DNA of 64,000 nt, taken from positions 1,061,001-1,125,000 of the forward strand of contig NC_087387.1 of the NCBI RefSeq assembly GCF_963675165.1, written 5' to 3'. This document shows, piece after piece, positions 51,135 through 64,000 of the stretch; positions within the stretch are counted from its first letter, which is position 1, and each line of letters opens with the position of its first letter. The stretch comes from Halichondria panicea. Taxonomy: Eukaryota; Porifera; Demospongiae; Suberitida; Halichondriidae. Made by a program: the position numbers and the translations under genes. Under the pieces are notes generated by a model. The model saw only the letters and a list, made by a program, of their open reading frames with translations. It was not told where the DNA came from and did not search any database.

Positions 51135-53294
51135 CTAAAATATAACAACAGATTCATGACTGCGCACATACACAAAACCATCACTGTCCACAGCTACTCC
51201 ATAAAGATCAGTGATATGACCATTACCAAATGATGTGACAAACTGACCGTCTTTAGTGAACACTGACACACGCCTGTTACCATCGTCAATAACATAAACA
51301 AAACCAGTGACACATACACCAAAAGGGCGAGACAGATCTCCTTGTCCATTTCCTTTCTTTCCAATCGAGCGAATAAACCGACCATCCATAGTGAGCACTT
51401 GAACACGATTATTATAATAGTCAATGACATACACCATTTGTTCATTGTCCACTGCAACATCCTGTGGGAGGTTAAAATGTCCATTACCAGATCCCTTTGA
51501 ACCAATCTGCTTGACTGGCTCCAGCTCTGTCGTCAACACTTGGACTCTGTGATTAGCTCGATCGCACACAAACACTTGATCACCAGCGACTGCTATCCCT
51601 CGAGGCCAGTTGAGTTCCTTTGGACCACTTCCCTTCGTCCCAAACCTCTTCAGCAGATCTCCTCTTTTGTTGAACTTGTACACACAGTGTTTGCCGCTAT
51701 CACAGACATAGATGTTGTCCTTCTTGTCTACTGCCACACCAGAGATACCGCCAAACTCATGCTTTGATTTGCTGATGCTTCGAATTCGTTCTCCTTTCTT
51801 GTCAAACACAAAAACATCACCGCTATAGTCAGTTACAATCAGTTCTTCTGATGAGTTGAATACCATATATTGAGGGTTGTTGATTCCTCTTATCACCCTC
51901 ACTGGTTTGTCCAGCTTGGTAGGGGGTATTTTGACGAACACAGAGAAGGGGCTTCCTGGGATAGGCTGATCGTCCACTGAGATCAGGAGGTGGTGTTGAC
52001 CACGTACCCTAGGGGTGTACTCAACGCTGTACACTCCACCCCTCACAGGCACTGCTTGCAATTGTTGGGTCGATTGATCAACTAGCGATTTCAGTACTGC
52101 TTGTGGTTTGCCTTGTTTTGAACTGATATAGACATTCAGATTTGCACATTTGTCAACTTCAGCCATCTTCACACCATCACCCCTCACAGAAGGATAAAAT
52201 ACAACATTGTTCTCACACAACTTCTTGAGATCCTCACAAACAAACACTTCGACTCCAAAATCATCTTTCTCCACTGGATCAGGATTGGCTGCTTCCTTCC
52301 CTCGCTTCACCACCTCGGCATCGATTCGACTCACCACCTGCTCTTGCATCGTAATCAGTTCTTCATCACTTGCATTCTCCAGTGTACGCTCTACAAAGTC
52401 AATCAAACTCTGAGCAGTGCCCAGGGACAGGTCCAGACCCTTCTCTTGAGCCGCCAGCTTCTCCATCTTTGAATCAGCCAAAGCAGAAGATTCTCGTAAA
52501 ACACGGACCTTGCATCGATCGAGAATATCGTGTAGCTCCTGGAACTTGGCATTCACTTGTCTCTCTGTCAGTTCTTTCTGGGCCTGAATCTTCTGTTTAA
52601 TTCCTTTCACTTGATTCACAGCTGTGCTCAGATCAGGCAGTAGGTTCTTGAGTGGGGAGAGGTGCTCCGTCAGCTTTTTGCGAGTTGCGGGGACGGCTTT
52701 TTTTACAAATTCGTAATTGTGTCCAGCGTGTTCAATAACGATACAGTCTCGACAGATGAGCTTGTTGCAATCGAAGCAGAAAATCTTTTTTAGTTCCTCG
52801 TGATCCTCGCATTTTGGGGGTGATGGGCTTTCGAATGTTAGTTCTTTCACTCCGCCCTGTTTGAGCTCATCCAGAGTGGAGATGGCATGTCCGGCAAATA
52901 CTTTCATTTTATGAGACTTCACACAATCGTCACAGATAAAACTGACACACTGTCGGCAGAATGCAGTGGCCTTTCCCCCAGAGCACATTTCACAGGTGGT
53001 CTCCAACTTTCCGTGGGCTTTCTCCATCCTCGAGTGGAGTGCTTTCATCCGGTTGATGAAGAACGCAGTGGGTAGTCTGTCAGGGTTGTTGTCTGGCAAT
53101 AGAGTGGGCTCACGACAGTCGGGGCAGGGGAACGACTGGTTGGGTTGGAAGCGACTGGAGAGTGTGAGGATACATTGCTTGCAGTAGTAGTGACAACAAG
53201 GGAGCAGCTTTGGCTCCTGGTAGCGGTCATGACAGATGCCACAGGTCACTTCTTGCTCGAGATCAGCAACAACTGGATCAGGTCCTTCGGCCAT
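51135..53294 (-). CDS. TRIM-NHL protein, copy 8 (719 aa)
   Basis: All domains are present; it is the shortest intact copy because the filamin segment is compact (NNVVFYPSVRGDGVKMAEVD). B-box 1 differs from the others (CDDCVKSHKMKVFAGHAIS) but keeps its Cys/His ligands. The next filamin strand (NVYISSKQGKPQAVLKSLVD) is identical to copy 2. NHL loop residues are YSG, SGK, RAN, YYN, DGN and HES. RING is intact. Predicted RING E3 ligase. A 5' UTR intron lies at 53308-53509. Confidence 0.95.
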   Translation of the reverse strand: MAEGPDPVVADLEQEVTCGICHDRYQEPKLLPCCHYYCKQCILTLSSRFQPNQSFPCPDCREPTLLPDNNPDRLPTAFFINRMKALHSRMEKAHGKLETTCEMCSGGKATAFCRQCVSFICDDCVKSHKMKVFAGHAISTLDELKQGGVKELTFESPSPPKCEDHEELKKIFCFDCNKLICRDCIVIEHAGHNYEFVKKAVPATRKKLTEHLSPLKNLLPDLSTAVNQVKGIKQKIQAQKELTERQVNAKFQELHDILDRCKVRVLRESSALADSKMEKLAAQEKGLDLSLGTAQSLIDFVERTLENASDEELITMQEQVVSRIDAEVVKRGKEAANPDPVEKDDFGVEVFVCEDLKKLCENNVVFYPSVRGDGVKMAEVDKCANLNVYISSKQGKPQAVLKSLVDQSTQQLQAVPVRGGVYSVEYTPRVRGQHHLLISVDDQPIPGSPFSVFVKIPPTKLDKPVRVIRGINNPQYMVFNSSEELIVTDYSGDVFVFDKKGERIRSISKSKHEFGGISGVAVDKKDNIYVCDSGKHCVYKFNKRGDLLKRFGTKGSGPKELNWPRGIAVAGDQVFVCDRANHRVQVLTTELEPVKQIGSKGSGNGHFNLPQDVAVDNEQMVYVIDYYNNRVQVLTMDGRFIRSIGKKGNGQGDLSRPFGVCVTGFVYVIDDGNRRVSVFTKDGQFVTSFGNGHITDLYGVAVDSDGFVYVRSHESVVIF

Positions 53295-53986
53295 CGTTAG
53301 TTAAGATCTGGGGAATGCATTTGTACAACATTTATAAAAGCATGAAACTATTCTATAAATATAAAATTAAATACTGTAACTTCGCTAGAAATTGAGTATA
53401 CAAGAATGTTGAATCTGTGAATAATAGTTTTGCACTAAGTGATCAATTAGGTCAAGCTAAGCTAGACCTCTGCAGCTAGTTGAAAAAACGGGTACCCGAA
53501 AAAACTTACCTACTATTTATAAAAATTTCCTAGATCCTTTAATTTCAACAATTACAAGCCTTTGTTTTGCATGTACCTTGTACTGGTACATGCTACGCCC
53601 ATTACACAATGTTATAAATCTGACCAGATACGCCCACTTTTTTGTTTCAACACTGGCCCACACTTTCTTCAATATGAAAGTACATGTATGTACAACAATT
53701 CTACACAACTTGGTAGTAACATCTATATCTCCCTGAGCACTGGGCATGAGATGCCTTGATCCCAAGCCACACTGAATGGAGGCCTTGTAGGAGGCTAGGG
53801 ATGCTTCTATTAAAAGCTGTCTTGGTATCTTTCAATTTAAAATTATAATTATCAGCGTACTAGGTACACAAATAATATTGAGGAATGCATAATTATAAGT
53901 ATGTGTTCAATACATGTACATGTATATAACTGGTAAAAATGTTTGCCAAGTTTATAAGTCGTTGAACAAAATAATGTTCGATGTGT
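53295..53986. other. TRIM copy 8 upstream region
   Basis: It holds the 5' UTR intron (53308-53509) and the 'tgtaccttgtactggtaca' palindrome near 53572. The right part (about 53695-53885) is closer to the region upstream of copy 1 than to its neighbours. No gene is seen. Confidence 0.5.
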
Positions 53987-57600
<3,614 letters not shown>

Positions 57601-57658
57601 ACCCCCCCCCCCTAATTATTGTATATACGTAGACATGCACTTCATCATAATAATTATT

Positions 57659-59900
57659 TCTCACAAGTAGACACTTTGAGGCCATTAAACAAGTTAGCTG
57701 GTGCAGCTGACATTGATGATGTCTCTTCAGTGCACAAATAGTTTCTGTTTTGAGGGTCGTGAGAAGATAAGATTGTTTTGTTCTTTAGGAGGTAACTGAA
57801 CCAAAATAGTAATGATCGTGGGGGATTGGTCACTGCTTGTGAGGGGGTGGTTTAAGGTGTGGGTGTGGTCTTGGCTAGCAGAGAGGTGGAGCTGAGGTAT
57901 AGTCCTTTAGTGAGGAGCAGGTTAGTTACTCTGTTCTTGCCAACACGATCATAGTAGAGGTGAACGACACCAACTTGTAGCCCGGATGGTTTCCTGGTAA
58001 CCTTGGCAAACACCTGTAGTCACATTTAAGCAAGCATGAACAAAATGCACACACTATAAAACACATACTATATACACAATTTACAAAGTCTACAGTTTTA
58101 GTTCTACTTATAGGCACTTATTATCAGGCTGTGGGGGGACTAAGTGCAACCACAAAAAGTTCCTTCTAAACTGCAGCTACTTCACAGAAGCCTACACTAT
58201 ATTCACCATTTTGTGTCGTAGGTGTTTCTATAGTAGCTGTTTGTCCAGTGGGAACCATTCCTCTCCGTGATTGAATGTTGAGTAGAGGCCGTCAATAGCC
58301 GTGGGGAGGGACCACGCCCACTCTCAGTCCGTGGGGGAGCTTGTAGAGGAGTGACACACTGTGCATCGTTGAGCCACAATCTATCAGCTCCAGTGTAGCC
58401 TGAGGTTGTATACACACAGGTGGGGAGGTAACAAGCAAATGATCAAATGATTGTGTAATCATGTTTGTCTATATAATGTAGCTTCCCCCGAGTATTGTCA
58501 TTTGTAACTTTAGAAGCAATTATCTAGAAGTGCCTAGAAATTCAGTCTATTCAGGCTACACAGTTTATAGACTATGGAAGAGGACGTTGAAGGATAATGG
58601 CTATAAGTGGCTCTATTGAGCAACAGGCACACCCACTCACCTGTCCAATGTAGTGTGGTCGATTGACCTCTGTCACTCTAGCTCTCCTGTAGAAGCCATC
58701 CTCTTCTCTCTCTTGAGTGCCTCCAACACTCACAAGCACAGCACAATACAGTCCAACCATCAACTGCAGAATGTTCCGTATAAAAAGCCATCCATGAATG
58801 CACATACTCAAAGCAACATGTAACTCTTCTGTCTCTCACAATATGTACCTTATATACAGAGAAACCTCTGACACATTTAAGCACACTAGTTGACAATAAA
58901 CTGTCGTCCTCAAACTTACTTTTCTACACCAACTAAATTCAATGCACTAAATTTAATGGACAATAAATTATCTACAAAGGGACAATATTAATGTCTTGAA
59001 TAATAAAATGATAGGGCCAAGGTAGTTTGACTGACCTCGCCTCTGCTCATAGTGTTGGGGTCACTGGTGGTCATGGCAACTGATAGCTGCAGGTCATGCT
59101 CTGGGTACTCAGCCAGCTGTATCCAGACACGGTCAGGACTGTTCACCTGCAGTACTTGCAATGACATCGTTGACAATTGGTCTCCTTGCGTCGGATGATA
59201 ATAGTGTATCCATTGTAGGATCTTTGGGTGAAGGTTCGTCTATAGTGGTGTCCATTGGATGTGCTCTACTGGTGACCTCTGTGAACCTTGTCTTGGCAGC
59301 ACAAGCACACGATACGGAAATTTTCCAACCATATATTCGGCCAAATACTGCAGAGAGTTGTCTTGCATTGCTATGACTTCATCACTTTGCTGTCGTGTGG
59401 TGTTTTGTGATACAATAGTTTCTATCGTAATATTTTCCGGGGGGGGGGGGACTTGCATTTCTCTGACTTCATCCTCTGGACGGAGGGGCTGATCTTGTAC
59501 CTCAAATGTAGCTTGCTGTGTAATGAACGTGGCTTCTGCTGCTAATGCTTGAGACATCATCACCTGGTTGTTGAGCTCACAAACTAGGGACTGGGCCGTG
59601 TAGGGGTCAAATGGTCTATCTTCAGAGCTTGGTTGGTCATCAGTGGGTACCGGTATATACTTCAATCTTGTTCATTGAGATTGTCACTTTTAGTGAGGTT
59701 ATTGAGATCTGATTGATAGTGGAGTCTTGCAAGCAGTGGCTCTGCTCTCTCTGTAGTTGTATAATGGGTCCATGCAACTGATGCAACTTCAGATACAGAG
59801 TGTGTTAGGTACTTGTCCATTTTCACTTGTAATAAGATGGTAAAGATCATCATAACACAATCACAAACGATCTTTCCCAAAATTGGCAGCAGGCAGGTAA
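57659..59900 (-). CDS. Tudor-domain protein gene (unit 8-9), 3'-truncated
   Basis: Exons: N-terminal region about 59870-59240 (MDKYLTHS, ENITIETIVSQ, DNSLQYLAEYM), 59146-59036 (RVWIQLAEYPEHDL, one codon shorter), 58763-58641 (VGLYCAVLVSV, YRRARVTEV), 58399-58292 (LELIDCGSTMHSVSLL, TGA at 58292-58294), 58013-57852 (VFAKV, VGVVHLYYDRVGKN) and a 3' block about 57745-57659 (NYLCTEETSSM, LFNGLKVSTCEK). The N-terminal frame is open further than in the unit 7-8 copy (REMQVPPPPENITIE across a G12 run at about 59440). The C-terminal tail after STCEK is lost at a junction with repeats. The family assignment rests on the Tudor core and nuclease-like strands. Confidence 0.6.
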
Positions 59901-59964
59901 AGATCGTCAGTACAACTAACTGCTTATCAGTACATACACATAAAACACAGATTGCTACACACAA

Positions 59965-62163
59965 CTAAAATATAACAACAGATTCTTGACTGCGCACATA
60001 AACAAAACCATCACTGTCCACAGCTACTCCATAAAGATCAGTGATATGACCATTACCAAATGATGTGACAAACTGATCGTCTTTAGTGAACACTAACACA
60101 CGATTGTTACTATCCTCAGCAACATAAACAAAACCAGTGACACACACACCATACGGGTCAGACAGATCTCCTTGTCCACTTCCTTTCTTTCCAATCGAGT
60201 GAATAAACCGACCATCTATAGTGAGCACTTGAACACGATGATTACCATAGTCAGTGACATACATCATTTGTTCATTGTCCACTGCAACATCCTCTGGGTG
60301 GTTAAAATGTCTATTACCAGTTCCCTTTGAACCAATCTGCTTGACTGGCTCCAGCTCTGTCGTCAACACTTGGACTCTGTGATTGTCTTGATCGCACACA
60401 AACACTTGATCACCAGCGACTGCTATCCCTCGAGGCCAGTTGAGTTCCTTTGGACCACTTCCCTTCGTCCCAAACCTCTTCAGTAGATCTCCTCTTTTGT
60501 TGAACTTGTACACACAGTGTTTGCTGCAGTCACAGACATAGATGTTGTCCTCCTTGTCTACTGCCATACCATAGATATTGTCAACCCCATGCTTTGATTT
60601 GCTGAAGATTTGAATTTGTTTTCCTTTCTTGTCAAACACCAAAACATCACCACTACCGTCAGTTACAATCAGTTCTTCTAACGAATTAAATGCCATATAC
60701 CGAGGGTTATTGATTCCTGTTATCACCTTCACTGGTTTGTCCAGCTTGGTGGGGGGTATTTTAATGAACATAGAGAAGGGGCTTCCTGGGATGGGCTGAT
60801 CATCCACTGAGATCAGGAGGTGGTGTCGACCACGTATCCTAGGGGTGTACTCAACGCTGTACACTCCACCCCTCACAGGCACTGCTTGTAGCTGTTGAGA
60901 GGATTGATCAACTAGCGATTTTAGAGCCACTTGTATTGTATGATGCTTTAATTGTGTATTACATTCCACAAGAATCGAAAAATTGTTAGGTTTATCGATT
61001 TCAGCAGTTCTAGCTCCATCTCCTTCCACAGTGCACTTTGCTGGATCCACTTTACCATCATACACTCTCACATTGTTCTCACACAACTTCTTGAGATCCT
61101 CACAAACAAACACTTTGACTCCAAAATCATCTTTCTCCACTGGATCAGGATTGGCTGCTTCCTTCCCTCGCTTCAACACCTCGGCATCGATTCGACTCAC
61201 CACCTGATCTTGCATCGTAATCAGTTCTTCATCACTTGCATTCTCCAGTGTACGTTCTACAAAGTCAATCAAACTCTGAGCAGTGCCCAGGGACAGGTCC
61301 AGACCCTTCTTTTGAACTGTCAGCTTCTCCATCTTTGAATCAGCCAAAGCAGAAGATTCTCGTAAAACACGGACCTTGCATCGATCGAGAATATCGTGTA
61401 GCTCCTGGAACTTGGCATTCACTTGTCTCTCTGTCAGTTCTTTCTGGGCCTGGATATTCTGTTTAGTTCCTTTCACTTGATTCACAGCGGTGCTCAGATC
61501 AGGCAGTAGGTTCTTGAGTGGGGAGAGGTGCTCCGTCAGCTTTTTGCGAGTTGCGGGGGCGGCTTTCTTTACAAATTCGTAATTGTGTCCAGCGTGTTCA
61601 ATAACGATACAGTCTCGACAGATGAGCTTGTTGCAATCGAAACAGAAAATCTTTTTTGGCTCTTCGTGATCTTTGCATTTTGGGGGTGGTGGGTTTTCGA
61701 ATGTTAGTTCTTTGACTCCGCCTTGTTTGAGCTCGTCCAGAGTGGAGACGATATGTGTAGCAAACACTTTCATACGTTGATGAGGTCTTACACAATCCTC
61801 ACAGATGAAATTGACACACTGTCGGCAGAATGCAGTGGCCTTTCCCCCAGAGCACATTTCACAAGTGGTCTCCAACTTGCCATGGGCTTTCTCCATCCTC
61901 GAGTGGAGTGCTTTCATCCGGTTGATAAAGAACGCAGTGGTCAGTCTGTCTGGGTTGTTGTCTGGCAATAGAGTGGGCTCACGACAGTCGGGGCAGGGGA
62001 ACGGCTGGTTGGGTCGGTAGCGACTGGAGAGTGTGAGGATGCATTGCTTGCAGTAGTAGTGACAACAAGGGAGCAGCTTTGGCTCCTGGTAGCGGTCATG
62101 ACAGATGCCACAGGTCACTTCTTGCTCGAGATCAGCAACAACTGGATCAGGTCCTTCGGCCAT
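59965..62163 (-). CDS. TRIM-NHL protein, copy 9 (732 aa)
   Basis: This is the last TRIM copy of the array and has all domains. RING, B-boxes and filamin segment (KVDPAKCTVEGDGARTAEID, NNFSILVECNTQLKH) nearly equal copy 3. The propeller differs: loops GSG, CSK, QDN, YGN, DSN and QES. Blade 2 has NIYGMAVDKE instead of GISGVAVDKE. RING ligands are intact. Predicted RING E3 ligase. A 5' UTR intron lies at 62177-62360. Homology to other TRIM upstream regions stops at about 62478. Confidence 0.95.
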   Translation of the reverse strand: MAEGPDPVVADLEQEVTCGICHDRYQEPKLLPCCHYYCKQCILTLSSRYRPNQPFPCPDCREPTLLPDNNPDRLTTAFFINRMKALHSRMEKAHGKLETTCEMCSGGKATAFCRQCVNFICEDCVRPHQRMKVFATHIVSTLDELKQGGVKELTFENPPPPKCKDHEEPKKIFCFDCNKLICRDCIVIEHAGHNYEFVKKAAPATRKKLTEHLSPLKNLLPDLSTAVNQVKGTKQNIQAQKELTERQVNAKFQELHDILDRCKVRVLRESSALADSKMEKLTVQKKGLDLSLGTAQSLIDFVERTLENASDEELITMQDQVVSRIDAEVLKRGKEAANPDPVEKDDFGVKVFVCEDLKKLCENNVRVYDGKVDPAKCTVEGDGARTAEIDKPNNFSILVECNTQLKHHTIQVALKSLVDQSSQQLQAVPVRGGVYSVEYTPRIRGRHHLLISVDDQPIPGSPFSMFIKIPPTKLDKPVKVITGINNPRYMAFNSLEELIVTDGSGDVLVFDKKGKQIQIFSKSKHGVDNIYGMAVDKEDNIYVCDCSKHCVYKFNKRGDLLKRFGTKGSGPKELNWPRGIAVAGDQVFVCDQDNHRVQVLTTELEPVKQIGSKGTGNRHFNHPEDVAVDNEQMMYVTDYGNHRVQVLTIDGRFIHSIGKKGSGQGDLSDPYGVCVTGFVYVAEDSNNRVLVFTKDDQFVTSFGNGHITDLYGVAVDSDGFVYVRSQESVVIF

Positions 62164-62488
62164 CGTTAGTTAAGATCTGGGGAATGCATTTGTACAACAT
62201 TTATAAAAGCATGAAACTATATTCTAATATAAAAAATTAAATAGCAACTTCGCTAGAAATTGAGTATACAAGAATGTTGAATCTGTGAATAATATTTTGC
62301 ACTAAGTGATCAATTAGGTCAAGCTAAGCTATGAAAAAACGGGTCCCCGAAAAAACTTACCTACTATTTATAAGAACTTCCTAGATCCTTTAATTTCAAC
62401 AATTACACAAGCCTTTGTTTTGTATGTACCTTGTACTGGTACATGCTACGCCCATTACACAATGTTATAAATCTGACAGGGGGTTCGC

Positions 62489-63260
62489 TAGACTCGCAAG
62501 CCACTCCCTTTTCTCTGATTGGACGGGGGCGGGAGAAAAGGGACTGGTGACTCTGGGCTACAGCTTGTGTAAATCAGGAATGCTATTAAATATTAATGTC
62601 ACGTGCAAATTATCCAATTTATTCTGATGCGTCAAAAGCTAAAGACACACAGAAGACACAAGTATACAGATCTATCTAGCCAGCCTTTTGATTTTATAGA
62701 TCCTTGTACCAGTGTCTGTTGTGCCACAACTTGTGGATTAGCATGGAACAGCTGATGAACGTAGAAATCTTGGCAGTCCTTCTTTGAACTGAGGAGTGGC
62801 AGCGATTTAAGACAGCTTGTACAAGTCTGACTACTCTCAATTCAACTGCTGCCCTCTGCCATTATCTGTCTTGTATTGTACAGGTTATTAAAAGCTTTAG
62901 GCAACCAATGACTTTTGGCTGCCAGTTCTCATCACGTAAAACTAAAACAAGCTAATCTCTGCTGGTGTCTTAGAAGTTAGATGACTATATCCTAGCTGAA
63001 TGCCTGATGATGTTATTACTCCATCATCTTCTCTTTTCTAGCACTAGAATCCATTCTTAAACTGTAGCTAAGAAGCCCGCGATTACTTCTGCAGGCTACG
63101 CAATTCTACTTAACCTCACGCAATTTTTGGATCACGTGGAAAAATCAATGAATAATCTCTACCCAAATTCTGGTAGAGACACAAAATGTGTCCCAGAGTC
63201 ACCAGTCCCTTTTCTCCCGCCCCCGTCCAATCAGAGAAAAGGGAGTGGCTTGCGAGTCTA
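62489..63260. mobile_element. 772-bp DNA element with 69-bp perfect TIRs and 9-bp target duplication
   Basis: The left end TAGACTCGCAAGCCACTCCC is matched base for base by the inverted right end over 69 bp. GGGGTTCGC flanks both sides (62480-62488 and 63261-63269). A 9-bp duplication is typical of Mutator-like elements. No significant ORF is inside, so it is non-autonomous. It sits exactly at the right end of the TRIM array homology. Confidence 0.85.
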
Positions 63261-63444
63261 GGGGTTCGCATGGTTAGCACTGGATAATAGCATGTAAGCT
63301 GCAAAGCATGCAGTAGTGACTATAGACTATAGTCTATACCGAGTTTAATCTAAAGTAGCGAGCTCTTTTATCTATGGGTGCACTGAGCTAGCTCTGCAGA
63401 ATCAGGTAGATCTAGATCTATATTCTATAGCTAGCTGGCCGGCC
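63261..63444. other. Upstream flank of the KDZ-like gene
   Basis: AT-rich sequence with several short palindromes (tagatctagatcta, agctagctggccggcc). It is unique relative to the array. Confidence 0.4.
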
Positions 63445-64000
63445 ATGAGCAAGAGAAGGATAAGTGTGAAGCCTAAGTCTCAATCTATCTCCTACTTTGA
63501 AGTATCTCCTTCAAAACGTTGTGCTGTGCATAAAAAGTCTCTCTCTTTGTCTGCTGTGCCAGAATCCTCTTCTGTTAATTCTTCCAGCAGTACTAGGTTC
63601 CTCTCCAGTGATAAAAATGAAGCTGAAGAAGTAGATGTACATGGAGCGAGCAGGCCTACTGATGTTATCAGTGGCGACTCTCCAGATGTATTAATCAGTA
63701 GTGAGTGGCATGATCATGATCCAGAGAGCTCGGGGCAGGATGACACCACTTTTCCAGACACGGTGAGCTCAAGTGCTTATGAGAAGCGACAGCAGAAGGC
63801 TGCTGACAACTGGGCTGAAGTGCGTGTCCAGTTGCTACGTGCCAGTGTAGAAACCGGAATTCCTTCCCCTTGTTCTGTGTGTGCCGAGTGTGAAGAACCC
63901 GCTGTTGCAATTTGCCGGGATTGTGGACCACAGGCATACTACTGTGCCAACCATGTGGACTCAGTACACTCTCTGACAAATATTTTTCATCGACCTTTTC
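63445..64000 (+). CDS. KDZ-transposase-like protein, N-terminal part (runs off window)
   Basis: From ATG 63445 the frame is open for 185 codons to the window edge. A basic, Ser-rich start (MSKRRISVKPKSQSISYFEV) is followed by an acidic linker, then NWAEVRVQLLRASVETGIPS and a Cys/His cluster: CSVCAEC, CRDCG, YYCANH, and later H residues up to IFHRPF. This order (Trp-containing helix, then C-x2-C pairs and His) resembles the CxC-type zinc cluster ahead of Kyakuja-Dileera-Zisupton (KDZ) transposases. The catalytic part is outside the window. It could alternatively be a host zinc-binding protein. Confidence 0.55.
   Translation, partial: MSKRRISVKPKSQSISYFEVSPSKRCAVHKKSLSLSAVPESSSVNSSSSTRFLSSDKNEAEEVDVHGASRPTDVISGDSPDVLISSEWHDHDPESSGQDDTTFPDTVSSSAYEKRQQKAADNWAEVRVQLLRASVETGIPSPCSVCAECEEPAVAICRDCGPQAYYCANHVDSVHSLTNIFHRPF

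Overview
The window is eukaryotic: every gene needs splicing, introns are short (about 50-500 bp) with GT/AG ends, and the proteins are animal-type. A TRIM-NHL expansion, 49-55 nt introns inside a Ginger-type DNA transposon and a KDZ-like transposase suggest an early-branching invertebrate. A demosponge is my best guess, but the sequence alone does not prove it.

The window is dominated by a head-to-tail tandem array on the minus strand. Nine copies of an intronless-CDS TRIM-NHL gene (RING, two B-boxes, coiled coil, filamin-type Ig domain, six-bladed NHL propeller; 719-735 aa) start at 652 (cut by the window edge), 9828, 18608, 29684, 38751, 43492, 47515, 53294 and 62163. All keep a short 5' UTR intron just upstream of the ATG. 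Between them lie passenger genes in the same orientation. Five are MCM6 (replicative helicase) copies truncated at the 5' side to different depths: 1512-5824, 10464-15705, 19293-24447, 30407-34680 and 53987-57056. Six are copies or fragments of a Tudor-domain gene, of which the two between TRIM copies 7-8 and 8-9 keep all recognisable Tudor exons. The ancestral unit reads, in transcription order, TRIM-NHL > Tudor gene > MCM6, with a period near 8.8-9.2 kb.

The array is irregular. From 38.8 to 45.2 kb the MCM6/Tudor part is replaced by two plus-strand fragments of an unidentified gene, next to a (TC)76 microsatellite and foldback repeats. A 2338-bp Ginger1-like DNA transposon (24807-27144, CCGG target duplication, decayed integrase/Ulp1/PHD coding) interrupts one Tudor fragment. 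Several small inverted-repeat elements are present in some units and absent from others, so they date the duplications. On the right the array ends at about 62.48 kb in a 772-bp inverted-repeat element with a 9-bp target duplication, followed by the start of a plus-strand ORF with a KDZ-transposase-like cysteine cluster (63445 to the edge).

The most interesting signal is in the TRIM-NHL proteins. RING, B-boxes and coiled coil are almost identical between copies. Differences concentrate in one segment of the filamin domain and, in every NHL blade, in two equivalent loops that should lie on the same propeller face. Blades are combined differently in different copies. This looks like a family diversifying a binding surface by tandem duplication and gene conversion, with MCM6 and Tudor pieces carried along.
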